DNA of 64,000 bases from Posidonia oceanica (Eukaryota; Streptophyta; Magnoliopsida; Alismatales; Posidoniaceae). A model generated the notes under the pieces. That model had not been told where the DNA came from. It did no database searches and saw only the letters and a list, made by a program, of their open reading frames with translations. This document shows positions 44,889 to 56,637 of the stretch, one piece after another. The position numbers and the translations under genes are program-made. Where the stretch lies: NCBI GenBank assembly GCA_037176725.1, contig JAZBRS010000026.1, forward strand, positions 54,662,501-54,726,500. Reading direction: 5' to 3'. Every line of letters starts with the position of its first letter. The stretch's first letter is position 1.

Positions 44889-46456
44889 TCTGGTTCAAGG
44901 CGAGCGGGCACGAGCGGTGCCTCAAGCTCGAGGTCTCGAGGACAGCAAGCCTCGGGATCCCGAGCATCTAGGGGCGCTTCTGATTCGGATGACTAGTGGG
45001 AGGGTTCTGCTAGTCCAAGTCCGGCCATTCCCTTAGAGGTAGATTCAAAACCCATCTTTTCAATCTGTACTTCTGTTTTTGCTTCTGTCTTTAAAAATGG
45101 TTCTGCTTCTGATTCATGCTTTGAACTCTTGGTAGGAAGCAAGAAATTATGGTGGTCGCTTGCTTAGCAAGGACCACATCTACGACCAGGACTGGTTCGA
45201 GGTAAGGCAACTCTTCCCCTGTTAGTCACTTACTTCGCATGTATGTTGGCCTTTTCTGACCTGTTTTGCTGCCTACACAGGACGGGAACTCCTGTTGGGT
45301 GATGCGGTGCGGCTGGGCACCGATGTTGGTTCATTTTCGCCGTCTGCCAGATTTTTTGTGGGATTTCTTACTACATCAGAGTCCCTTTGGCAGCTTCCTG
45401 AGGATCCCGGCCATTCACGGCCACTACAACTTCTTCCGGGCTTTGGCTGAGCGGTGGCAGTTCGGGACGCATACCTTCCACTTTCCGTACGAAGAGATGA
45501 CGATCCTGCCCTAGCACTGGGCCTTGCTATCAGGGTTGACCTTTGGAGGGGAGCCTATAGTGGGCACGGGCGTTCTAGGATACGCTAGAGTGCCTGAGTT
45601 GCTAGGGAGGTCGGTGCCAGATTAGACGCGCTCGACCTACAACTTCCGTGCGTCTTGGCTGCGGGAGTGGAGCAAGATCTGGCAGGACCTGGCTCCCGGC
45701 TCGCTGGAGGCAGCCTTCGTTCTTCGCCATTTCCTACTAGATCTGCTGGGAGTCATCTTCTACGATGTGTCTGCATACTGTGTCCATGCAGATTGGCTCG
45801 TTTACCTAGCTGACTTGGGCGAGCTTTGGCGCTATGATTGGGGAGGTGCCAGCTATGCATATCTTCTATGTGGCTTGGACGACGTAGTTCGCAGGAACTA
45901 CCAGTCGTACGTGGGCCTGTATCCCCTAGTTACTGTAAGTGTTAAGCTTATTTCTGTTCTGAATTACTTTCAACTCTGTTTATCTATTGGCTGTACTGAT
46001 ATACTTGCCTGTTTGCTTTGCAGTATTGGGCGATGGAGCATTCTTGGTGGGGACACTACTTCTTCTGCCTCCGCCTCGAGCTTCTTCCCCTTCCCCGACA
46101 GTGGTGCGAGCCGGATCATATGGCGGCTTCGGGGGTTTATGGGTATGAGTCGTTCCGGTACCTTCTAGATATCATTCAAGCCGATGAGGTGAGCTTTTAA
46201 ATTTCAAATTCCATTTAGTGTATATAAACTGCTTAGAAAACTGTTCTGATGATTGTTCTGTTTGCTTTCAAGTGGAACTGCGTCCTTTTCAGAGGTACGA
46301 GACCTTGGAGTGGGCCCCCTGGTCTCGGGCTAGAGGCTTAGGAGAGTGCAGGTTCAGTTCTTCTGCCTCAAGCGATATGCTTACTACCTTCCTGGGTAGG
46401 TTCGCCACCAGTTCGCTCGGGAGTTCAGCATTCCCAAGCTGCCGCCTACTGATATG
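44889..46456 (+). pseudogene. plant-mobile-domain-like multi-exon pseudogene D, truncated
   Basis: Exons with GT-AG borders: 44889-45038 (Ser-rich, SGSRRAGTSGASSS), 45136-45201, 45281-45934, 46024-46188, and 46273 onward. The first four are each a multiple of 3, so all introns are phase 0. Exon 3 carries RWQFGTHTFHFPYEEMT and GGASYAYLLCGLDDVVRRNY, and exon 4 carries MEHSWWGHYFF. This resembles the plant mobile domain (aminotransferase-like / PP7-long-form group), recalled and not searched. In-frame TAGs lie at 44994, 45512 and 45623; the last exon seems frameshifted and is cut at 46456 by element E. It could be a host gene or a transposon-borne copy, as this domain is known in both. Confidence 0.65.
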
Positions 46457-49400
46457 TGTTGACACCCCATTTCGACAAGGCTGAATCGGCAGGTCTCTCT
46501 GGCGGCTAGGAAAAACCCAAAATTACACCTTTCTCCTCACCCTTCCTTTCGAATCAAAACTCCATCTCAAACCCTGAAACCAAACCTAGAACTATACCCA
46601 TTTTCTAACCCAGAAAACCACCTCAAAATCCTCCAAAACCTTACCCTGAAACCATCCAAGACCTTACCCTAAAACCATCCAAATGTAGGTCCAAACCCAC
46701 ACCTCTCCCTTTCTCTTTCCCTCCAAAACTAGCCTAAACTCAACCTAAGATTACACCCCTTTCCCGAACCCAAAAACTAACCAAAAACCATAGGAAAACT
46801 CACCATCCCTGACTTAACAAACCCACTAAAAATCCTAGAAACTTTCAAACCAAAACCACCCCCAAAAATCCTAGGAAACTTAGGCAAAACTACCCTTTTT
46901 CTACACCTCAAAACCCTTCCAAAACTTTCTCAAAACCAAACCAAAACCCTAGGTCGCACACTAGAGACCCTAGACTGCACACCCAGCAAATTTCACCCCT
47001 TTTCGAAACCTCTAAAACCTCCTTTTGCCCAAATTATCCTTTTCTCTCTCCTAGATTATCCTTTTCTCTCTCCTCTCTCTCTCTCCTGATTATCCTCCTT
47101 CTTTTCACCTCCTTTTCTCCCTCTTTTTTGCCTGGCTATGGGCCCCCCTTGTGCTTCCATCTGTTCTCAACCTTATTCCTATTTTTATCTTATTTTTACC
47201 ATTTTCTTTGATTTTCAAAAAATTACTTTCCTTCAACTCCTCTCTTTCCTATTTATTCCTCCATTTCTTCCTTTTCTTTTTCCTTTTCCCCTTCTTTTCC
47301 TCTCTTCCACTAAAGCCTTAAAAAACCTTTAAAACTCTAAAACAAAAGAGAAACAAATCAAAACCCTAAAAAGAAATAAAAAAAACTTAAACAAACAATT
47401 AAAAACAAAAAAACTAACTAAACCCAACTAAAAAGAGAAACTAAGAATGCAGTCTAAAAAAATACAAAACAAACAAAGGAAAATGCTATAAAATCAAGCA
47501 AAAAAACCAAAATATAATCAAAACAAACCAAAAGTAAGAACCTCATTAAAAATAATCAAAAAACAAATCATAAAAAAAAGAAGAAGAAGAAAACAATTAA
47601 AAACATTAAGACAAGTAATTAAAAGACACTTAACAAACCTAAAAGAAACAATCAAAAAAACTTGAAACAATTTAAAAACATTTAATTAAAAACTTAACAA
47701 GAAAAACATAACTAAAAAATATTAAAAGAATTTAACAAACAAAATCAAAAAGCAATTTAAAAAAGACTTAAGAAAAAACTAAAGTCAAAAAACTTAAAAC
47801 TCCTCCTAACTAATTAAAAAGCAACCCATTAAAAAAGCCTAATTAAAAATCCCAACTTAACAAGAAAAATTTAACAAGGAAAACTTAACTAAAAAATATT
47901 AAAAAGAATTCAACCAACAAAATAAAAAAAAAACGATTTAAAGAAAACTTAAATCCTAAAAACTTAAATCAAAAGAGAAGTTTAAACATTTAAAACAATC
48001 AAAAAAGAAGAACTTAAAAGAAGGAAACCATTAACAAATTCAAAAGAGTAATCAAGAAAAAAGAGAATTAAAAAAAAAAACATTATGCTTTGAAACAAAT
48101 CCAAAAAAAAGAGAAACAAAAAATCTTTCTTTCTTTTCTTCTTTCTTTTTTCTTTCCTATTTCTTCTTCTTCCCTTTTATTTCAATTTCTTTCCCTTCCC
48201 CCCCTCTACTACAGCACACCTCTTTCTCCTCTCTGTCTGCTATCTCTTTTCTCAGCCACCCTACTCCCTTCACACCTGCACACACCACCAGACCTGACCA
48301 CCTGCATGCCCCTGCACCAGCCCAGACAGGCATGCGCCGCCCGCCGCGGCCGTGCCACCAGAGACCTGCCACCACCCCTCCTTGGCACTCAAGTGCCTGA
48401 ACCCAAGCCATAACCCAAGAAATGAGTGGAACCAAGGGGCAAGACATCAGAAGAGATCCAGAATTCACCCACAGACCCTCCTCTCTCCCATGTGCACTCC
48501 ACCAGAAGAAAGAAGCCAAGCAACCCAAGAATTCTCGAAAAAAACAGACCACTTGAACCCATTTTTCTCTCCAAAGCTTCCAACACACATACTCCATTGA
48601 AGAACTTCCACTACAGGCATCCAAAAATTCCCAAACTCCACCATCGTACTCACCAAGCTCCCACCTTCACAACCCACCCAACATCTCACCACGAGACCTC
48701 CCACAGCCACCGCATTCCACTACAAACACTTGGGTTCCATTTTTGCCCGAAAACTTCAAACCTCCATAACTTCCTCCACACTCAGTGGAATTCACTTCCG
48801 CTTCTTCCCACGCACTCCCCAGACAACCACCTAGCCGCCCGTGCCCTTGGTTCGGCCTGGAACACCGCACATCGCCGTACCCACCTCGGCCTTCGCAGCA
48901 AGAGTCCTGCTGAACCAGATCTTGCACTGAGCTGTGGAGCTTGCTTCTGGAAGCTCCGTCATCCTCCTTGGACCTCCGGCGACGTCCCCGAGCCTCCCCA
49001 GCAGCAGCAGCCGCCGCTCTACGTCGTCTCCACTCTCCTCCGGCCGACCGAAAGCCACCTAGGTGGGTGGCCCTCTCCAGCGTGCGCAGCAGGTGAAAGA
49101 AGCCTCCTCCGGATTCTCCTCTTCCTCCTCTTGCTCCTCGACTTTTCCCCGAGGCGTTTCGTCGCCTGTGCCGCCCGCATGAGCTCGCCGAACCCTCCTT
49201 CTTCTCCGGCGCCGGTCACCAGCACTCCGACTGCAACCGTGCTCCCGCGAGCTTCCGCCGCCGCCGACGCCTCGTCGGACCTCCCCCGCCTCCACACAAG
49301 CTCGCCGAACTCCTCCGCACCCTTCCCGCGCCGCGCCGACACCTCCTCCACCGATCCAGATCAGCCGCCGACGAGCTCCGGCAACCCCCTGTAAGCAACC

Positions 49401-50567
49401 ATCTATCTACTGTTCTTTTTTTTTTTTTTAACTTAGTTCATTTACTTGCATTGCATTGCTGTCATTATAACTTTCTAATATTGCATCTAGGTCCAGATCA
49501 GTTAAGATTCATGTCATATTGAATTGAAATCATATTGAATTGCAATTAAAGTCTACATTCTTGCCTATTTGCACTGTCATCCGCATGTTGTTTATTTTCT
49601 TTAGTTTGTCTTTTAAATTAAGTCCTGCATGTTTCTGTTATTACACATTGGTCCTCTGTTGTTGTGGTTTAATCTTGTTTCTTTAGAACTAGTCCAGTAA
49701 GTTGCTATATTTGCATATTAGTCCGTTCTTGGTTCAACATGGCTTGCTATGCTTTACTGTTTGCCCCAGCATGTTTTTATTTTTGCAATTAGGTCCTTCA
49801 GTTGTTAAATGCCATTTAAATGCTTACTGTTATCTTATTAAATTGCTGTTAAGTCCTGATCTTTGCACTATTTGCATCATGGTCCCCCAATCTGTTTTCA
49901 AGCATTCTGTTTGCATCCTCTATTTACTGCATTGCATGCTTAGCTCTTGCTTCCTGATTTTGCACATAGGTCCTCTACATCATGCATAGCATGCATTTAG
50001 CTTGCATTTTTCTTACAAAATTGCATTTCAACCCCTGCATGTTTTAAAATTGCATATAGATCCTCCATATGATTGCAAAGCCTATTCCAGTGCATGTTTA
50101 CCTTATTAGGTTGCATTTTGAACCCTGCATCTTGCAAAATCACACTTAGACCCCTCAATTTTCAAAAACCCTGCATAAAAAGCCACGAACTTTTCAAATT
50201 CTTTGCATTTAGACCCCCATTCTTTCAAAAATTGCATTTAAGTCCCCAATTTTCTGAAAAATCATCCTTAGGTCTTTTCTTGCATTTTGCACGCATTGCA
50301 CTCATGCATTCTTGCATTCTGGCATCCTTGCACACACTTAAACACTCTTAGCTCCCATTCACAGGGGAGAACCTGTTTTGCACACCCCTAGGACCTCCTG
50401 TACACCTAGATCCATTCTTCTCTCCTGTTCTGGCCCCTCTGCCTTGAAGCCGGGATATCTTCCGATCCGGCCGTTGGATCTTCTCAACCAAGCTACCTGG
50501 ACGACCCCGGCGGAGCGCTCTTCAGCATGGACCAAGCAGATCTCAGATCAGGCTTCAGATTTCCCAA

Positions 50568-51733
50568 GTAAGTCCTCCTGAACCCCTGCATAGCATTCAT
50601 TTGCACACCATTTGCATTGCACGCATCGTTTTCGCTTTCTGTTTCCTCGAACATGTAGAATAGGACCTCCTCTTCTTGTCTATTAGCTCTGCTCCCCTTT
50701 TTCGCGTATTCTCAAGAGCTTTGTGTTGTGTTTCCCCAGGATTCACCACTAATTACAACTTTTTCCCCCTTTTTCACGATCTGATCGCACTGCGAGCTTT
50801 GGGCAGCGTGCGAGAAATATCGTGGGACGGTTTAGTGGGAAACATTTATAAAATGGAGGTGATCCTTCCACTTGCTTATCTTCCCCATTGTAGGTCTTCA
50901 CACCTACTCTGCGTGGCCCTTAAACAGTGTCTGTTCTCACACACACCTTGTTTGCTTCTCCTTTCGCTTCTCTTGTCCTCTCTCTTTGCATTTGCATCTG
51001 CACGGCTTCATCGATGTTTTATTTCGCCGTTTTTGGCACCGTTTTGAGTGCCCGCTTTGCTTTTGGCACCGTTTTGCGTGCCCGCTTTGCTTTTGGCACC
51101 GTTTCACGTGCCCGCTCTATCTTTGGCACCGTTCTGCGTGCCCACTTTGCATTTGGCACCATTTTGCGTGCCTGGTTTGCTTTTGGCACCATTTTGCGTG
51201 CCCGCCTCTTCCTTGGCACCGTTTCGCGTGCCCGCTTTGTCTTTGGCACTGTCTTGCGTGCCCGCTTTGCTTTTGGCACTGTTTTGCATGCCTGCTTTGC
51301 TTTTGGGACCGTTTCGCGTGCCCGCTCTGTCTTTGGCACCGTTCTGCCTGCCCGCTTTGCTTTTGGCACCGTTTTGCGTGCCCACTCTGTCTTTGGCACC
51401 GTTTTGCATGCCCGCTTTGCTTTTGGCACCGTTTCGCGTGCCCGCTCTGTCTTTGGCACCATTTTGCATGCCAGCTTTGCTTTTGGCACCGTTTCGCGTG
51501 CCCGCTTTGTCTTTGGCACCGTTTCGCATGCCTGCTCTGTCTTTGGCACCATTTTGCGTGCCGCTTTGCTTTCTCGCACTGTTTTGCGTGCCGATCTTGT
51601 TTTCTTGCACCGTTTTGCATGCCGCTTCCGCTTCTCGCATTGTTTTGCATGTCTTATGCCGTTTTCCTTTGCATGTCGCCTGCATTGCTTGGTTTTACCG
51701 TTGTTTTGCTTTTTCTCTTGCATTTGCATATAG
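50568..51733 (+). other. candidate intron in LTR E
   Basis: Donor CCAA|GTAAGT at 50568 and acceptor GCATATAG| at 51733, in the same places as in LTR F. It contains the 30-bp array. Confidence 0.35.
51030..51666 (+). repeat. 30-bp tandem array, about 21 units (LTR E)
   Basis: Units often alternate between a GCTTTTGGCACCGTTTTGCG type and a GTCTTTGGCACCGTTTCGCG type, giving a loose 60-bp period. The inverted GGCAC..GTGCC arms are kept in most units. Confidence 0.9.
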
Positions 51734-52174
51734 GGCAGTGATGCTTACTGCCTGGAGTTCTCACGAGCCAGGTTCTGCGCGGTTCGGAACACAGACAGCG
51801 CTGCTGAGCACTTAGACTGCACATTTACTTTCCTGCCTTGCATCCCACCATTTAGAGCACACCTTTGAGCATTCATTCAGGCATTCATTGGCATTTAGGC
51901 ATTCAAACCTGCATTTTCCTGCGTATGCGAGTTTAAGCCTAGAAAGACCAATTCTCGGGCGTGTCGGGGGTGCCTAACACCTTCCCTGCACGTAACAGGA
52001 GTCCTTGCCTAGTCTTTTGGCCCGTAATGACCATATTGCCCTTATCCTAGGCATGAGTCATCTCATTTGCATTTGTTTCCCTTCGCATTGCTTTGCTTTG
52101 CATTTCTTGCTTGGTTTTGCGTGTTAACTCACGCATTTCCCCCGATTTTCCTTGTCTCCCGATAATAGATACGG

Positions 52175-52607
52175 TGGCGACTCTGAATTGTCTTATCTTC
52201 CCCTTTTCTTATCTTTTCTCCTCTGTTTTAAGTGTTTTCGAGTTGAGCCCTTCTCCTCGGACTTAGCCGCTAATAGTAAGCCTGATTCTGATTGGGATTA
52301 CTACAGTGGCGACTTCGCTGGGGATGCTAGACTCCAGCTTTCGCCTTTGCTTTCGCTCGCTTGCTTTGCATCTTTGTTTGCTTTTGTGCCTTTGTCTGCC
52401 TTGTCTGTTTGCTTGTCTGCCTGTGTCGGCTCCCAGCGAGTCGCACAGTGGCGACTCTGCTGGGGAATAGCAGACTTCGGCTTTCATTCCTGGTTTTTTC
52501 GCTGGCCTGTTTTGCAGCTTTGTCTGCCTTTTGTGCCTTCTTTGCCTGTTTTGCTCGCTTTTCTGTGCAAACTCCTAGCGAGTCGCCACGTGGCTACTCT
52601 GCTTAGG
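52175..52607 (+). repeat. ladder of four primer-binding-site copies in element E
   Basis: TGGCGACTCTGAATTG at 52175 (inside the LTR), TGGCGACTTCGCTGGGGA at 52307, TGGCGACTCTGCTGGGGA at 52449 and TGGCTACTCTGCTTAGG at 52591. Spacings are 132, 142 and 142. The last two are preceded by reverse-complement-like arms (CCCAGCGAGTCGC at 52432-52444; CCTAGCGAGTCGCCACG at 52574-52590). Element F has only one full 140-base unit here. Confidence 0.8.
52307..52324 (+). promoter_or_regulatory. primer-binding site of element E
   Basis: TGGCGACTTCGCTGGGGA lies one base after the LTR end at 52305. The copy at 52449-52466 is a better match to the sites in A and F. Confidence 0.8.
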
Positions 52608-53777
52608 TTTTGCACCTCCTTTGCCTTGGTTTGTGCTCTATTTTGCTTTGCTATGCCTCTATTGCTTGTTTACTTACTTATTTCCTTGCTTCTGCTCTTA
52701 CTTGCTTTATGGCTTACCTGTCTTTACTTTCCTTATCTTGCTCGCTTATTATTGCTTCATTTCTTGTGCGATGCATGTCTACATACTTGTTTGGCAACGA
52801 TGCATGCTTTTTGAATGATGAATGCTTTCTTTTACACATTTGCTATGTCACTACGCACGCACATACCCTACTTATATGCCTTTTGACATGATGAACGCTT
52901 TCTCTTCACTATCATGCTCACAAACACCCGCACATGTCATGCACTTGCCTTTTGTTGTGTTGAATGTTGTTTGCCTGCCATATTTGGTTGATTTTCTTCC
53001 CTTTAACACATGCCATGCCTAGGATAGTAGAGACTTGTTTGCTCTCCCCGTGGTTAACTAAAAATGGCAAGTAAAAAGAACTTCTAGGAGCAACTAGAGA
53101 CTTCAAACAATCCTTCACCCCCTTGGGTTAATAAAATGCGCAAGATAAAAGACTTTAATCATTTTCATAAGCATCATATAGGACATGCATCTTCTCATCT
53201 GAGTCCACCTATTAGTCTGCGAAGGATAGTCCCGACCTCTTGTTCCACTGCTTTGGGCATGGCGCAAGTCAGTCGGTCTGTCCCCCCTTTGTTCAAGGGT
53301 CATGTCGGTGTTAGTAGAGGGTACTACCCACGCCTCGGTGGGGTTGAGGCCACCAACGCACCACCCTGTCATTACCTGAGCTCTGGGCCAGGAGTTAGGC
53401 AGGGAACCCACTTTTCTGACCTGAGTCGGTGACCCGTACACCCAGGGATACCCGAAGTAGATCACCTGCTAAGATACACTAGGCAGGTAAGGGGGGCATA
53501 CTAGAAAGCATACATATCATTCATGCCATCTAACTTAACTCATTTGCATCTGTCTTTCAGTTTCTAATTCCTGTTTCCTTCTGTTTGTGTCAGCAGTGAT
53601 CGGTAAGCGAGTTCCCCTTGCTGGAGCTTGAGTACCGACCCTTTCTGACACCCCTGTTGCGACCTTATTCGCGACCATTCCCCTTCTAAGCTATCCGCCT
53701 TTGCGACGATAGCTCCTATTAGGAATCGCCGTTTGCATACCCGTCGCAGCCCTATTCTCATGCGCTCTAGGTCAGCA
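52608..53777 (+). other. 5' leader of element E
   Basis: No gene. It is T-rich to about 53000, then has a block conserved with the leaders of F and A (53190-53490) and an acceptor-like TTTGTGTCAG ending near 53594. The gag ATG at 53778 is preceded by GTCAGCA, as in F. Confidence 0.6.
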
Positions 53778-54835
53778 ATGGCCCAGTACGTCAGTGAGCC
53801 TCTCTTTACTCCTGTCACGGAGGGTGTTTACATTCTGGCCCCTTCGGTTGCTCCTTCTGTCCCTTTCGTTCCCCCTCCGACGCCAGGGTTTCCTCCCCTG
53901 ACGCCTCTAGGATCTCAGTATGTTCCGGGACAGTGGCAGGCATCTCTCCCTCCGGATCCGGTCGCCAAGTCTATCTTGATGACTGTTACTCGTGCTTCGG
54001 AGATGCCATTGCCCCCTCCGTCCCAGGGATACGTCGCCTTTGACATCCCTCCTACCGCTGCTACGACTTTTTCTATAGAACCTATTCCTCCCGGACAGTC
54101 TGTGTCCGTGCCATTTGCTTCTCAACCTTCGCCGGCACTGCACTTCAGCGTTCCCACTGGCGAGACGCCTGAGGCGCAGTACCAGCACCTGATGGAGCTT
54201 GCCCAGAGACTGCAGGGCATGGCTCTATCGGTTCGCCCTTCCTGTGCTCCTGTCATTCCTGAGGTTCCTTTGAGGCCAGCTCCTGCATTTCATGCATCTA
54301 CCTCTACACCCCCGCCTCGACCACTGTCTCAACTGCTCACGGTTCCAATGATGGGGGCCCGTTTACTGCCTCCTTCTACACAACACTTAGCACAGCATGC
54401 TCCTCTTCCCCCTGGTGGTCAGTTCTTTGGACCGGTTGGAGCCCAGTACCTCACTGGCTCGCTGTCTGGTACCCCACCTGTACAGCAACTGGTGCTCCAG
54501 CATCCTACCCCTCCCACAACACAGCATGGCACCTACCCTTCTCCTTTGCATCAAGCCCAGCATCCTGCATACACCCCTGCATACATAGTTCCCCAGCACG
54601 GATACGCCGGCCATCCCGTTGCTCCACCAGGCGATGCTATGGTAGATCCGGAGGAGCACTTAGGCGCGACCCATTCGGCGTATGTGCTCACTACCCCTGC
54701 TGATCCCTCTCCTGTGGCAGCAAATCCAGACCCCATCAACAACCGGATGGACGTCTTGGAGAAGGCACTACGACTAGTGTAGGGTACTAAGCACCAGACC
54801 TACCAATTTCGGGACCTCTGCTGCTTTCCAGAGGC
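53778..54835 (+). pseudogene. gag: gag of element E, split by element C
   Basis: Starts at ATG 53778 (MAQYVSEP) and runs open to TAG 54780, where F has CAG. It then reads on through YQFRDLCCFPEA to the insertion point of C at 54835. It has the Pro/Gln-rich N-terminal half of Gag; the core, knuckle and pol are not present in the window. It supplies the comparison for F's stops at 16078 and 16864 and includes about 69 bases (53874-53945) absent from F. Confidence 0.85.
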
Positions 54836-55462
54836 TGTAGTAATCCCGGTGTTCAGATCGTCTATGCACATTGCCAAAGCTCGTGTGCACCGATCAGAAT
54901 CAGGTTCACTATTAGCGGCTATGTTCGAGAAGGAAGACTTAACTCGAAAACATTTTAAAAAGAAAAAAGGGGAAGAAAAGAAGAAGATAAGACAAAATCG
55001 GAGTCGCCACCAAGTCTATTAGATCGAGAGACAAGGAAAATCGGGGAAATGCGTGAATAACTACGCAAAACCAAGCAAAAGATGCAATGCAAGGCAATGC
55101 AGAAGAAATGAGATGCAAATGAATGCAAATGATGTGACTCGTGCCTAGGATAAGGGCAGTATGGTCATTACGGGCTGAGAGAGAGGGCAAGGACTCCTGT
55201 TACATGCGGGGAAGGTGTTAGGCACCCCTGACACGCCCGAGAATCGGTCTTTCTAGGCTTACGCTCGCATACACGGGGAACTGCAGATTTTGAATGCCTA
55301 AGTGCCAATGAATGCCTATCTAAGTGCTCAAAGGTGTGCTCTAAGTGGGGGAATGCAATGCGAGAAAGTAAACGTGCAATCTAAGTACTCAGCAACGCTG
55401 TCTGTGTTCCGAACTGGGCAGAACCTGGCTCGTGAGAACTCCAGGCAGTAAGCATCACTGCC

Positions 55463-56637
55463 CTATATGCAAATGCAGGCGATAAAACAAAACAACGGTG
55501 AAAACAGGCAATGCAGGCGACATGCAGGGGAAACAACGTAAAGCGTGCAAAACGGGGCGACAAACGAAGCAAGAACGTGAAACGATGCAAGAAAGGAGGT
55601 CGACACGTAAAACGGTGCGAGAAACAGGGCAAGGACATAAAATAGTGGGAAAAACAAAGTCGGCACGCAGAATGGTACAAGAAACAAGCGAGACATGCGA
55701 AACGGTGCGAGAAACGGGCGAGGCATGCAAAACGGTGCGAGAAAAGAAGGCGGCACGCAAAACGGTGTGAAAAAACAAAGCGGCATGCAAAACGGTGCGA
55801 GAAAACAAAGGCGGCACGCAAAACGGTGCAAGAAAAAAAAGCGGCACGCAAAACGGTACGAGAAAACAAAGTGACACGCAAAACGGTGTGAGAAAACAAA
55901 GTGGCATGCAAAACAGTGCGAGAAAACAAAGCGACACGCAAAACAGAGCGAGAAAACAGAGCGACACGCAAAACGGTGCGAGGAAACAAAGGTGGCACGC
56001 AAAACGGTGCAAGAAGACAAGGTGGCAAGCAAAATGGTGCAAGAAAACAAAGCGGCACGCAAAACGGTGCGAGAAAACATAGCGGCACGCAAAATGGTGC
56101 GAGAAAACAAAGCAGCATGCAAAACGGTGCGAGAAAACAAGGCGGCAGGCAAAACAGTGCGAGAAAACAGAGCAGCACGCAAAACAGTGTGAGAAAACAA
56201 AGGCAGCACGCAAAACGGTGCAAGAGGACAAGGCGGCAAGCAAAATGGTGCAAGAAAACAAAGCGGCACGCAAAACGATGCGAGAAAACATAGCGGCACG
56301 CAAAATGGTGCGAGAAAACAAAGCGGCACGCAAAACGGTGCAAGAAAACAAGGCGGCACGCAAAACAGTGCGAGAAAACAAAGGCGGCACGCAAAATGGT
56401 GCGAGAAAACAAGGCAGCACGAAAAACGATGCAAGAAAACAAAGGGGCACACAAAGCGGTGAGAGAAAACAAAGCGGCACGCAAAATGGTGCAAAAAAAC
56501 AAAGCGGCACGCAAAATGGTGCGAGAAAATAAGGGGCACGCAAAACGGTGCGAGAAAACAGAGCGAAAGGAAGTGCGCAAAAGCCATGCAATGCGAATGA
56601 TATGCAAACAATGCTACTGAAGTTCAGGAGGGCTTAC
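55463..56637 (-). other. candidate intron in LTR C
   Basis: The minus strand has donor CCCAG|GTAAGC (56637) and acceptor GCATATAG| (55463), equivalent to those in F and E. It contains the longest 30-bp array. Confidence 0.35.
55530..56560 (-). repeat. 30-bp tandem array, about 34 units (LTR C)
   Basis: Plus-strand monomers resemble GCGAGAAAACAAAGCGGCAC then GCAAAACGGT. A block of about seven units is itself duplicated with a 211-base offset (56018 and 56229). ORFs of up to 408 codons on the minus strand come only from the stop-free monomer. Confidence 0.92.

Larger units (their letters stand above)
46457..52305 (+). mobile_element. 5' LTR of element E
   Basis: LTR of 5,849 bp from TGTTGACACCCC to ACTACA with the same block order as F: A-rich 47330-48130, pyrimidine tract 48120-48250, GC-rich 48250-49390, lattice 49440-50330, array 51030-51666. 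A 322-codon open frame (48426-49394) ends inside a donor-like CT|GTAAGC at 49391. It is Pro/Ser/His-rich and not kept in F or C, so it is not called as a gene. Confidence 0.85.
46457..54835 (+). mobile_element. element E, 5' portion (LTR, leader, gag)
   Basis: A Tat/Ogre-type element in the plus orientation, inserted into gene D. The 5-bp target copy would be 46452-46456 (ATATG). Its gag is interrupted at 54835 by element C, and the rest of E should lie beyond the right edge. Related to F but clearly diverged in the LTR. Confidence 0.8.

Noticed and set aside
44851..45036. ATG 44851 as the start of gene D
   Set aside because: That frame differs from the Ser-rich frame that joins in phase to exon 2, so the true start is probably further upstream or lost.
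50872..51741. Frames of 177-289 codons on both strands in LTR E
   Set aside because: Same cause: the 30-bp array of LTR E. The period is a multiple of 3, so frames stay open.
55381..56607. Open frames of 378-408 codons on the minus strand, Cys/Phe/Ala-rich
   Set aside because: They are translations of the stop-free 30-bp monomer; all three minus frames and some plus frames are open at once. Not genes.
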